DNA from: Acidobacteriota bacterium
Lineage (GTDB): Bacteria; Acidobacteriota; Terriglobia; Bryobacterales; Bryobacteraceae
Direction of reading: 5' to 3'
Length of the DNA: 40,495 bases
Assembly (NCBI GenBank): GCA_026394055.1
Contig: JAPKYZ010000103.1
Coordinates: 1-40,495, forward strand
This document shows positions 22,457-30,416 of the stretch, one piece after another. The notes under the pieces were generated by a model, which was not told the DNA's origin, ran no database searches, and saw only the letters and a list, made by a program, of their open reading frames with translations. Numbering within the stretch: position 1 is the stretch's first letter; each line of letters starts with the position of its first letter. The position numbers and the translations under genes are program-made.

Positions 22457-25400
22457 TTAGAAAGTCAGGCGGAGCCGCAACCGGATGGCGCGGCGGCTAT
22501 CGACCCCTTCCTGGGTGTAGCTGGTGAGCAGCCGGCCAAAGTCGGGGTTGCGCACCACGTCCTGATACTCCGGCTTCAGCGTCACCGGGTTCACCTTCAT
22601 GGTGAAGTTGCCCAGCAGCCCGATGTCGTAGTTATCGGGCGACTTCAGCGGGTGGTTCAAGATATTGTTGAAGTCGCTGCCCAGGTCGGCCTTGACGCGC
22701 TCGCCCAGCGAGAACACTTTGTGGATGCCGAAGTTCAAGCCGTAGGTTCCCGGGCCCCACAGCAGATTCCGCTTGGCCACGCTGGGATTGTCGAAGAGAT
22801 CGGCGCCCAGCGGCGGCAATCCAAAGGCGTCGGGGCTCCAAATGCGGTCGCCACTCTTGACGTTGGTGTTGCCGGACACCACCGGCCGGAAACTGGTGCC
22901 ATAGAAGCCGCCGGTGGCATCCACGGAACCGGAAGCGATGTTGCCCGGCAGGACGGGTTCGCAATTGTCGCAAAGCCAGATCGGGGTGAAGCCTGTGCCG
23001 GACTTGGCAAATAGCTGCCACGAAGCCTGCCACCCGCCAGCCAGCGCATCCATCCAGCGGGACATGTTGCCGCCAATCTGGCGGCCGCGGCCCACCGGCG
23101 AATCCCAGATGCCATAGGCGACAAACCGCTGGCGCGACAGGAAGGCGTCCCGGCCGTAATCCTGGCCGGGCTGGAACTGGTTGTACGCCGTTCCTCCCAG
23201 GCTGGAATTGCCCGTGTCGGCGGCGGTGGACTTCTGGTCCACCAGCGTATAGCTGGCATTGAACGTAAACCCGCCCGAGTAGCGGCGCTTCACTTCCACT
23301 TGCAGGGCATGGCTGCGCCCGTGCCCGAAATTACCGAAGCTGGTGAGATAGCTGGACAGTCCCGGATAAGGGAGCCGGGCCAGATCGGCGGGCGAGTAGT
23401 CGCAGTCGCCGTCATCGGGAGAACAGGCGGTCTTGCCATCGCCGGTTGAGGTGCCGAACGGCTTGTCGGAAGGCGCGATCAGGTTGTAATCCACGCCGCT
23501 GATCAGTCCGCTCATGTAGGAACCGATGTAGGAGGCACGGAGCGCCGTTTGCCAACCCAGATCACGCTCGAACGTAGCCGACCATTGCTGGATCCGGGGA
23601 GACTGCAGATTTGACGGGACCCAGTTGCCGGAGATCAACCCGCTTAAAGCGTTGACCACACCACCCGACATGGGGCTGATGCCACGTTGGGCGCCCGGCC
23701 AACCGAGCAAGGGGTCGGTCGCGGTGGACCGCCTGGTCAAAGAAACTTGAAAGGAGTTCGTGGCCAACGGATCACGAATGCCCTGGGCCGCGGAGGTGGG
23801 ATAGAACACGCCGTAGCCGCCGCGGACAATCGACTTGTCGGTCACGCGCCAGGCCAAACCGACGCGCGGCGCCAGATTATTGCGGTCGGTCCGGACCAGC
23901 GACCGCGGCAGCCCTACCTGATCGGCCGTGACGACGCCATAGGCCAGATAGCGCGGGTCAATCGCCGCCAGCGTCTTTTGCGAGGGCACGATGTAGCGGC
24001 CCTTCTGCCCACCTGTCCCGGTGAACGTCGGGTCAAAATTCACCAGCAGGTCGTTGCCTTCGGTGAAGGGCGAAATGACCTCATAGCGGAGGCCCAGGTT
24101 CAGCGTCAACTTCGGATGGATCTTCCAGTCATCCAGCACGAAGAATCCCAGCTCCCAGTTGTGCACGTCCATGGGCGGCCGGAACTGGTTGACATAGCTG
24201 ACCGTATTGGCCGGCAGTCCCATCAGGAATCTCGCCAGCGGATCGGCGCCGGAGCCGGTGTAGTTGATGCGGCCGCGGGGATTGCCTCGCCCGCTGGTGA
24301 AGCCATCGAGCGCCGCATTGCGCACGAAGTCCGCTCCCGCCTTCATGGAATGCGAGCCCTTGATCCACGTCAGCGTGTCACCGAACGTGATCAGGTTCTG
24401 GTCGAGAGGACGGTAGGTGTTGCGTCCGCCATTGCCAAGCGCGGCGTAGGTGGAACCAAAACTAATCGATGGGTGCCCGTACGTATCGATAGCCGAGGGC
24501 GTAATCACATCGCCATAGGCCTTGATGTCGGCGTCGTTAAACCCGATGTCCTGCAGGAACGTGCGCAGGGTCTGGTTGCTGCGCCGGAACCAGGGCACGC
24601 GATTGAACCCTCCGCGCGTCTCGTTGATCACGTGCGGGGAAAACAAGTGCAGGTGCGTGGCGGAAAACGTGTCGTTGGACCGCTCGTTCTGGGTCAGGCC
24701 CAAAGGCACAAACGGGCTGACGACGGCGGCCGTCGAGAACGGGTTGCGCTGCACATTGTAGACCGCATAGAACCGGTCCGTCTCGCGAAAATCATGGTCA
24801 ATGCGCAACGTGCCCAGGTCGCGACGCGTGGTTCCCGGCACGTTGGTGAAGTAGTCCACCAAGCGGCCATTGCCCGCATTGATGGGGGCGGCCTCGCTGG
24901 TGGACGGGAAATAGTTCTGCACCAACTTGCTGGTGACCGGATTCATCAAGCGGGGCGGAATCCGATTAAAGCGTTGCCCCAAGCCATCAACGGTGTACTG
25001 CGCCACTTCGGCGGCGGTCAGACCGGTGGACGGCGGTACGGTCGGCTTGTTGGCATCCCGCATCAAAGAGAAATCGCCCTTCAGCAAGGTCGCGTGCGGC
25101 AAGTTGGTGGAGCGGATATACACGGGGCTATTTTGAAAGCGCTTCTCATAGGCCAGAAAGAAGTAAGTGTTCTTCACCTTCGGCACCGGCCCGCCAAAGG
25201 AACCGCCAAACTCATTGAGATTGAAATAGGGGGTGGGATAGGCCGACTGCGCGGGCGTCGGGCTAAAGTTGGCCTGGCCAATCTTGTCCCTCAAATTCCA
25301 GGCGGCCAACGCGGAGTTCTTGTTGTCGTAAAAAAGCGAGCCATGGTGCTTGGCGCCGCCGCGCTTGGTGGAGACACGGATGTTGGCGATACCCGCGTAT

Positions 25401-26071
25401 TCCGCCGTAAAACTGTTGGTGAGCACGGTGACTTCGCCGATGGTCTCCAACGACGGCTGGCTGGTGGTGGGTTCGCCGAACACGCCGCCGTTGGCCCGCT
25501 GGCCGTCCAGCGAGAAACTGGCGCCATAACTTTGCCCGCCCAGAAACTTGAATGACCCGTCGGAGGCACCCTGACTGATACTGGGGTTGAGATAGAGAAA
25601 CGAGGTGTAGTCGCGGCTGTCGCGCGGCAGCGTCAACACCTGCCGGTTGTCGAGCGTGGTGCTGAGCGTCAGCGAATCCGCCTGGATCAGCGGCGCCTCT
25701 TCCACCACCGACACCGATTCGCCCGCGCGAGCCACTTCCAGTTTGGCATCGACCCGCACCGTGCTGCCGGTGGTCAAGGTGATGCCGTTAATCTCCAAAT
25801 TCCGGAAGCCGGCGGCGGAGACGGAGATGTTGTAGCCGCCAGAGCGCAGGCTGTTCAACTCATATTCGCCCGAACCGCCCGATTTAAGCTGTGTCCGGGA
25901 CCCCGTGACGGTGTCGATCACCGTGATGGCGGCCCCCGGAATCACGGCTCCGCTGGCATCGGTGACGGTGCCGCGAATGTTGCCCAAGTCGGTCCCTTGA
26001 CCGAACAGGGGGCTGGCTGCGGTGAGGCAACAAGCGAAAGCGATGGCAGAAATCAGACAACTTTGACGCAT
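22457..26071 (-). CDS. Oar-like TonB-dependent receptor with carboxypeptidase-regulatory domain
   Basis: A 1204-residue outer-membrane protein. A signal peptide (MRQSCLISAIAFACCLTAAS) is followed by a carboxypeptidase-regulatory beta-sandwich (about 30-115: IRGTVTDASGAVIPGAAITV, GEYELNSLRSGGYNISVSAA). Then come a plug domain (LPRDSRDYTSFLYLNPSISQ, GGQSYGASFSLDGQRANGG) and a long barrel that ends IRLRLRLTF, with the terminal Phe used for outer-membrane assembly. Size and order match acidobacterial Oar/SusC-like receptors, whose ligands are often glycans or peptides. ATG at 26071, with GGGGTG before it, replaces a longer frame that has no signal peptide. The two TATGACG repeats upstream may regulate it. 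Confidence 0.92.
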   Translation of the reverse strand: MRQSCLISAIAFACCLTAASPLFGQGTDLGNIRGTVTDASGAVIPGAAITVIDTVTGSRTQLKSGGSGEYELNSLRSGGYNISVSAAGFRNLEINGITLTTGSTVRVDAKLEVARAGESVSVVEEAPLIQADSLTLSTTLDNRQVLTLPRDSRDYTSFLYLNPSISQGASDGSFKFLGGQSYGASFSLDGQRANGGVFGEPTTSQPSLETIGEVTVLTNSFTAEYAGIANIRVSTKRGGAKHHGSLFYDNKNSALAAWNLRDKIGQANFSPTPAQSAYPTPYFNLNEFGGSFGGPVPKVKNTYFFLAYEKRFQNSPVYIRSTNLPHATLLKGDFSLMRDANKPTVPPSTGLTAAEVAQYTVDGLGQRFNRIPPRLMNPVTSKLVQNYFPSTSEAAPINAGNGRLVDYFTNVPGTTRRDLGTLRIDHDFRETDRFYAVYNVQRNPFSTAAVVSPFVPLGLTQNERSNDTFSATHLHLFSPHVINETRGGFNRVPWFRRSNQTLRTFLQDIGFNDADIKAYGDVITPSAIDTYGHPSISFGSTYAALGNGGRNTYRPLDQNLITFGDTLTWIKGSHSMKAGADFVRNAALDGFTSGRGNPRGRINYTGSGADPLARFLMGLPANTVSYVNQFRPPMDVHNWELGFFVLDDWKIHPKLTLNLGLRYEVISPFTEGNDLLVNFDPTFTGTGGQKGRYIVPSQKTLAAIDPRYLAYGVVTADQVGLPRSLVRTDRNNLAPRVGLAWRVTDKSIVRGGYGVFYPTSAAQGIRDPLATNSFQVSLTRRSTATDPLLGWPGAQRGISPMSGGVVNALSGLISGNWVPSNLQSPRIQQWSATFERDLGWQTALRASYIGSYMSGLISGVDYNLIAPSDKPFGTSTGDGKTACSPDDGDCDYSPADLARLPYPGLSSYLTSFGNFGHGRSHALQVEVKRRYSGGFTFNASYTLVDQKSTAADTGNSSLGGTAYNQFQPGQDYGRDAFLSRQRFVAYGIWDSPVGRGRQIGGNMSRWMDALAGGWQASWQLFAKSGTGFTPIWLCDNCEPVLPGNIASGSVDATGGFYGTSFRPVVSGNTNVKSGDRIWSPDAFGLPPLGADLFDNPSVAKRNLLWGPGTYGLNFGIHKVFSLGERVKADLGSDFNNILNHPLKSPDNYDIGLLGNFTMKVNPVTLKPEYQDVVRNPDFGRLLTSYTQEGVDSRRAIRLRLRLTF

Positions 26072-26100
26072 GATCACCCCTAACCGCTCCGTTCTGGAAA

Positions 26101-26118
26101 TATGACGCACGTATGACG
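26101..26118 (-). promoter_or_regulatory. Paired TATGACG repeats before the receptor gene
   Basis: TATGACG occurs at 26101-26107 and again at 26112-26118, one helical turn apart (11 bases), 30-47 bases upstream of the receptor start. Such spacing suits a regulator that binds two sites on one face. The 143-bp gap also has an AT-rich stretch near 26145-26155. The regulator is unknown. Confidence 0.35.
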
Positions 26119-26214
26119 GATCGGCTATGGTTAGCATGCACAATCCATAAAAAATGCGCAACCAGAGTTCAGTACGGGTGAACCCAGGGTCTCCCAAACC
26201 CTTGACGGAGCGCG

Positions 26215-27822
26215 CTAAGGCTCGCGTTTGGGGAGTAGACCTTGGAGCACGAGCCCCGTGGCGATCACCACCGCGCAGCCGATGACGTTGTACCAGAGGA
26301 AGCTGATGCTCGAAAAAGCGCGCGTGGCAAAGATGGCCGCTTCCCCGGCGAGCACCCCGATAAAGGCGGCATTCGCGCCGACGCGAGGGAAGTAGAAGGC
26401 CAACACAAAGATCCCCAGCAGGCCGCCGTAGAAGAGTGACCCCACCATGTTCACGGCCTCAATCAAAGAGCCTAAGTTCCGCGAATACTGCGCCGTGATC
26501 ACGGCATAGACGCCCCAGAAGGCGGTGGCGATCTGCGACACGCGGAAGTAGTGATGGTCGGTGGCATCCTGCCGCCAATGGCGCTTGTAGATATCGATCA
26601 CGCTCACCGTCGCCAGCGAATTCACTTCGCCTGAAATTGCGGTCATTGCGGCCGCGAGAATGACGGCAATCAACAGGCCCACCATGCCCGCGGGCATGTA
26701 CTTTGAGACAAAGCTTAAGAAGATATAGTTCGTGTCGTTGACGCCGGTGGACTTGCGGAGCGACTCCATTTCACGCGTGGCGCTTTGGAACTCGGCGCGC
26801 GCCTTTTCGTCACCGGCCAGCATGGGCCGGGCGGCGGCTTTGCGTTTCTCAAACGCGGCGTCGAACTGCGGCTGCAACGCGGCAAACTTGGGCGCCTCCT
26901 TCGATTGGAACAGCACCGGCGGCTTCTCAAACGTGTAGAACGTGAAGATGATGGCCCCGACAAACAGAATGAAGAACTGCATCGGGATCTTGGCGATGGC
27001 GTTGAACAGGAGGCTCAACCGGCTTTGCGTAATGCTCTTGCCGGTCAGGTAGCGCTGCACTTGGCTCTGGTCCGTGCCGAAGTAGGCCAGGGCCAGAAAC
27101 ATGCCGCCGATCAAGCCGCTGAACAGGTTGTAGCGGTCATTCCAGTCAAACGTGGTGGTCACCGGGTTGATGCGGCCCGCCGCCCCGGCAATGCGGATGG
27201 CATCGACAAACGACAGGTCCGCCGGCAGCATGTTCACCGCCAGCACCAGCGCGGTGGCAATGCCCAGAAACATGATGATCATCTGCTGCACATCGGTCCA
27301 GGTGATGGCCTTGATGCCGCCCAGCACGGTATAGACCACCACCACCGTGCCCATGATCATGGTGGTTACCTGGTCGGGCCAACCAAAGATCACGGTCAAC
27401 ACAATGGCCGGGGCGGACAGCGAGACACCCACCGCCAGGCCGCGTTGCAGCAGGAAGATGATGCTCACCAGCAGGCGCGTCTTCATGTCAAAGCGGCGCT
27501 CCAGATACTCGTAGGCGGTGAAGACGCCCGCGCGGTGGAAGATCGGCACGGCGGTCACCGAGATGATGATCATCGCCAGCGGCAGCCCAAAGTAGAACTG
27601 CACAAACCGCATGCCGTCGACGTAGGATTGCCCGGTGGTGGAGATAAACGTGATCGCCTAGGCCTGCGTGGCCATGATCGACAACGCCATCGCATACCAG
27701 GGCATGGCGCGACCGGCCAGCAGGTAGCCGGAGGTGGTGCCGGTGCCGCGCGAACGCCACAGGCCGTAGAGAATGATGAACGCCAGCGTGGCGATCATCA
27801 CCGCCCAGTCAATAGGCCTCAT
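26215..27822 (-). pseudogene. Sodium/solute symporter with an in-frame amber stop
   Basis: The full frame would encode a 535-residue SSS-family transporter. ATG at 27822 gives PIDWAVMIATLAFIILYGLW and SGYLLAGRAMPWYAMALSIM. The conserved region MATQA-stop-AITFISTTGQ follows, where TAG (27658-27660, codon 55) stands in place of the usual Ser. The frame resumes with 13 or so membrane helices and the typical YFGTDQSQVQRYLTGKS and SVIDIYKRHW motifs. TCG to TAG is a one-base change. A start at 27612 would give a protein lacking the first helices and part of the sodium site. The transporter is probably non-functional unless TAG is suppressed or the base is an error. The insert between later helices, rich in charged residues, is larger than in many relatives. 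Confidence 0.85.
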
Positions 27823-27953
27823 CGAGAGAAAGCCCTTCCAAACCAGGCAAACAGAGAAATCACCATCACCAGGTAGATCACCACCGCCGCATAGACACGG
27901 GGCCAGGTTCCCAAAAACGGCGGCGGCTCTTCACGCGTGGGCTTAGGCAGCAT
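27819..27953 (-). CDS. 44-residue membrane protein upstream of the symporter
   Basis: ATG at 27953 encodes MLPKPTREEPPPFLGTWPRV followed by YAAVVIYLVMVISLFAWFGR and AFSR. A short Pro-rich cytoplasmic start is followed by one membrane helix. The stop overlaps the symporter start (ATGA at 27819-27822), so the two are translationally coupled. Small helper proteins ahead of SSS symporters are known in several lineages, such as the DUF485/DUF997-type partners, but this one does not clearly match those. It may be an accessory subunit or an assembly factor. Confidence 0.68.
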   Translation of the reverse strand: MLPKPTREEPPPFLGTWPRVYAAVVIYLVMVISLFAWFGRAFSR

Positions 27954-28037
27954 GGCTGTAGAACTATGATGAACTAAACCGAAGCCAGGACTCAGGCCCA
28001 GCTCACCTGCGCCAACGCCAGTGCGGGTAGGGCCCGG

Positions 28038-28970
28038 CTACGCGTCGATGTGGTCGGCGAAGAACCGGTCCATGGCCAGCTTGTGCGGCGCTAGCTTACC
28101 GAAGAGAGCATCGCGGTCGGTCCGGGACATCGGCTGGAAGCCCTTGACGGCGGCGACGTTCACTTCCAGGTGTTCCGGCTTCGGCATGCCGATGACGACG
28201 GCCGTGACCGGAAGCGACAGTGAGTAGCTGATCAGCTCGGCCGGGGTGGCCTTGCCGTTTAGCTTTTCCTGCCCATAGATCTTCATGGCGATCACGCCCA
28301 TCTTCTTGCGGATGGCCACCGGCAGCGCCAGCTGCTCAAACGACGTGGGGCGTTCGCCGGCCGCGCCGATCCGGGCGGCATTCAACGCCATCTGGGTGGC
28401 GTCGAAATCGTGCCGCTCCAGTGCCTGCTTCAGGATCTCGGGGTCGTTATGGCAGGAGATGCCGATAAAGCGCGTCATCTTCTGCTCACGGAGTTTGTAG
28501 ACCGCCTTCAACACACCAGTCGGAGCTTCGATCTGCGCCAGATCATCAGCGCCGCTCAGGGCATGGATGTGCAGCAGGTCGACGTGATCGGTCTGCATGC
28601 GCTTCAAGCTGCCTTCGACCAGACGCATCGTGCCGTCGTACGTGCGGTCGTTGGTTTTGGTGACCATGAAGATTTTCTGCCGGTGCGGCTTCAGGATATG
28701 GCCGTAGCGGATCTCGCTTTGGCCGTTGCCGTAGCCGAAGGCATTGTCGAAGTAGGTGATGCCCAATTCGAGCGCGCGGTTCAACACCGCCGCGGCCTCT
28801 TCTTCCGTCTTGTACATCAAAAAACGGCTGCCGCCGCCAAATGCCAGGCACGACACCTGCTGGCCGGTTTGCCCCAACGTCCGCATCGGCATAGGCGCCG
28901 CGGCGAGGGCCTTCGAATCAAGCAAAGGGGCAGTGGCAGAAGCGGCCAGGAACGTGCGGCGGGAGAGCAT
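28038..28970 (-). CDS. Exported aldo/keto reductase with Tat-type signal
   Basis: 310 residues. MLSRRTFLAASATAPLLDSK is a twin-arginine-like signal. The aldo/keto reductase barrel follows with the catalytic tetrad: Asp and Tyr in YFDNAFGYGNG, Lys in FMVTKTND, and His in DLLHIHALSG. SLPVTAVVIGMPKPEHLEVN is the cofactor-binding end. Such enzymes reduce carbonyls or sugars with NADPH; the secreted form with Tat signal is common in planctomycetes and acidobacteria. ATG at 28970 was chosen because it yields the signal peptide; a longer in-frame start adds unrelated sequence. Substrate unknown. Confidence 0.88.
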   Translation of the reverse strand: MLSRRTFLAASATAPLLDSKALAAAPMPMRTLGQTGQQVSCLAFGGGSRFLMYKTEEEAAAVLNRALELGITYFDNAFGYGNGQSEIRYGHILKPHRQKIFMVTKTNDRTYDGTMRLVEGSLKRMQTDHVDLLHIHALSGADDLAQIEAPTGVLKAVYKLREQKMTRFIGISCHNDPEILKQALERHDFDATQMALNAARIGAAGERPTSFEQLALPVAIRKKMGVIAMKIYGQEKLNGKATPAELISYSLSLPVTAVVIGMPKPEHLEVNVAAVKGFQPMSRTDRDALFGKLAPHKLAMDRFFADHIDA

Positions 28971-29018
28971 GATCCTTATCGTATATCGATTAGGGGGGAT
29001 GGAAAACGGGCGGCCGGA

Positions 29019-29065
29019 AAAAAAGTCGGCGAGGATGTCACCGGTGGGACCGGGACATCCTCGCC
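29019..29065 (-). terminator. Strong Rho-independent terminator of the PA14-like gene
   Basis: GGCGAGGATGTC (29028-29039) and GACATCCTCGCC (29054-29065) form a perfect 12-bp stem with a 14-base loop. On the minus strand it is followed by GAC and a run of eight T's. It lies 18 bases beyond the stop of the gene at 29083. Confidence 0.9.
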
Positions 29066-29082
29066 AGTATGGGAAGGATCGT

Positions 29083-29817
29083 TTAGCGCCGGCGGTTGAG
29101 GCTGAAGGCCAGCAATCCCAACCCGGCCGCAACCAAGGTCCAGTTGGCGGGCTCCGGCGCCGGATAGAGCAGAGAAGTGGGGACGGTGGTGTAGTTCTGG
29201 TCCTGTAAAATGTCCCAACCCAGCTTCAGAACGGCCCCATCATCAGCACCGTTGAAATACTCAAGGGTGATGGGATAAAGGCCGGGACCACCAAACACCA
29301 CCAGCGTGGTATCCGTACCGGCACTGCGGTCGGCGTCATATTCGGCCACCACCTGATTGCCAATCGTCAGCCGCATTCCGTCGTCAGAAGTCACGGCGAA
29401 AACCAGGCTTTGATTGGGGAGGGCGATGCTGTTGTAGGTATCGGGAATGGCGAGTGAGCCTTGGAGCCGGACATACACGCCGCGCAGCGGGCGGCTACCG
29501 AAGCCTTTCGGGCTCAACGAAACAGCATCGGCACCCAGCCAGTCGGAAACCAAGCTGAATGATGAGCTGCCGTAGTCGATCGTTCCACCAATAAAGGTCG
29601 CATCGGGAGACCGGCCGTCGACATTCAGGTCCGCCTTTGCCTGGGCGAAGCTGGTCCAATTCATAGTCACCGCATCGCCATTACTGTCAACGGCCTGCCA
29701 AATTTGACCGTACAAGCCAAACCCCGGCAGCGCGGGAATCGGCGTTGACGAAGCCGGAATGTCCACTGCAAATGCCTGAGCGGCCAAGAGTAGAGACAAA
29801 ATCATTGTTTTATGCAT
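29083..29817 (-). CDS. PA14-like PEP-CTERM surface protein
   Basis: A 244-residue exported protein. The signal peptide is MHKTMILSLLLAAQAFAVDI. The body resembles a PA14/GLEYA-like beta-barrel: GLYGQIWQAVD, SLVFAVTSDDGMRLTIGNQV, GPGLYPITLEYFNGADDGAV and LKLGWDI, the SDDG and YFN motifs being typical of PA14 carbohydrate-binding folds. The end APEPANWTLVAAGLGLLAFS then LNRRR is a PEP-CTERM anchor. The gene has a good ribosome site (GAGGAAA) and its own strong terminator, so it is a stand-alone unit. A role in binding surface or matrix sugars is plausible. Confidence 0.85.
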   Translation of the reverse strand: MHKTMILSLLLAAQAFAVDIPASSTPIPALPGFGLYGQIWQAVDSNGDAVTMNWTSFAQAKADLNVDGRSPDATFIGGTIDYGSSSFSLVSDWLGADAVSLSPKGFGSRPLRGVYVRLQGSLAIPDTYNSIALPNQSLVFAVTSDDGMRLTIGNQVVAEYDADRSAGTDTTLVVFGGPGLYPITLEYFNGADDGAVLKLGWDILQDQNYTTVPTSLLYPAPEPANWTLVAAGLGLLAFSLNRRR

Positions 29818-29879
29818 GGGAATTTCCTCTGCATTTGAGTGTATTTCATTTGTCTCCGCTTGCAAAGAGAATAAACCGA

Positions 29880-30311
29880 CTATTCACCAAATAGATGGAG
29901 CGCGACCTGCCGGCGGTGGGGCTGATCGCGGTGCTCAAAGACGTAGATCCCCTGCCAGGTGCCCAGCGCCAATTGCCCGCCAATGACCGGGATGCTGAGG
30001 TGGGTGGACGTCAGTGCGGTGCGGATGTGGGCCGGCATGTCGTCGGCCCCCTCCGCGGTGTGGCGATAGAGCTTTGGATCGGGCGGCGCCAGGCGTCTAA
30101 AGTGTTGATCTAAATCAGCCAACACATCCGAATCGGCATTCTCCTGGATCAGCAGCGAAGCGCTGGTATGCCGGATGAACAGTGTCAGCAGGCCGGTTGA
30201 GATCCCGCTGGCGGCCACCCAGCGGGTGACCAATGAGGTGAACTCGTACAACCCCGCTCCACGGGTGGAGATGGTGAGCTCATGAACATGTTGGTGAAGT
30301 GCGGAAGGCAT
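29880..30311 (-). CDS. YjbQ-family (UPF0047) protein
   Basis: A 143-residue protein of the YjbQ/UPF0047 family, also called secondary thiamine-phosphate synthase. The signatures are GLLTLFIRHTSASLLIQENA, DSDVLADLDQHFRRL, DMPAHIRTALTSTHLSIPV and GGQLALGTWQGIYVFEHRD. The conserved His and Glu residues of the putative active site are present (IRHTSAS, IQEN, EHRD). Its physiological role is uncertain. ATG at 30311 has GGGGAGA before it. It lies alone between the PEP-CTERM gene and the end of the respiratory operon. Confidence 0.92.
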   Translation of the reverse strand: MPSALHQHVHELTISTRGAGLYEFTSLVTRWVAASGISTGLLTLFIRHTSASLLIQENADSDVLADLDQHFRRLAPPDPKLYRHTAEGADDMPAHIRTALTSTHLSIPVIGGQLALGTWQGIYVFEHRDQPHRRQVALHLFGE

Positions 30312-30377
30312 CGTCTCCCCTGGACCCCGGACCCCGACCGACCGGCCGGGAATGGTGTCTTTTTAATTGTGAATATC

Positions 30378-30416
30378 CGGCGGACAATAGAACTAAATTC
30401 AGCGAATATTCCGCCG
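30378..30416. other. Stem-loop after the respiratory operon
   Basis: CGGCGGA (30378-30384) and TCCGCCG (30410-30416) can pair over 25 bases of AT-rich DNA immediately beyond the CRTAC1 stop. There is no U-tract, so it may be a weak terminator of the long operon or an RNA-stabilising hairpin. The region also serves as upstream DNA of the YjbQ gene. Confidence 0.4.

Noticed and set aside
23687..25555. Long open frame on the plus strand, about 620 codons
   Set aside because: It lies wholly antisense to the TonB-dependent receptor, is rich in Arg, Gly and Gln with no domain, and reflects codon bias of the real gene.
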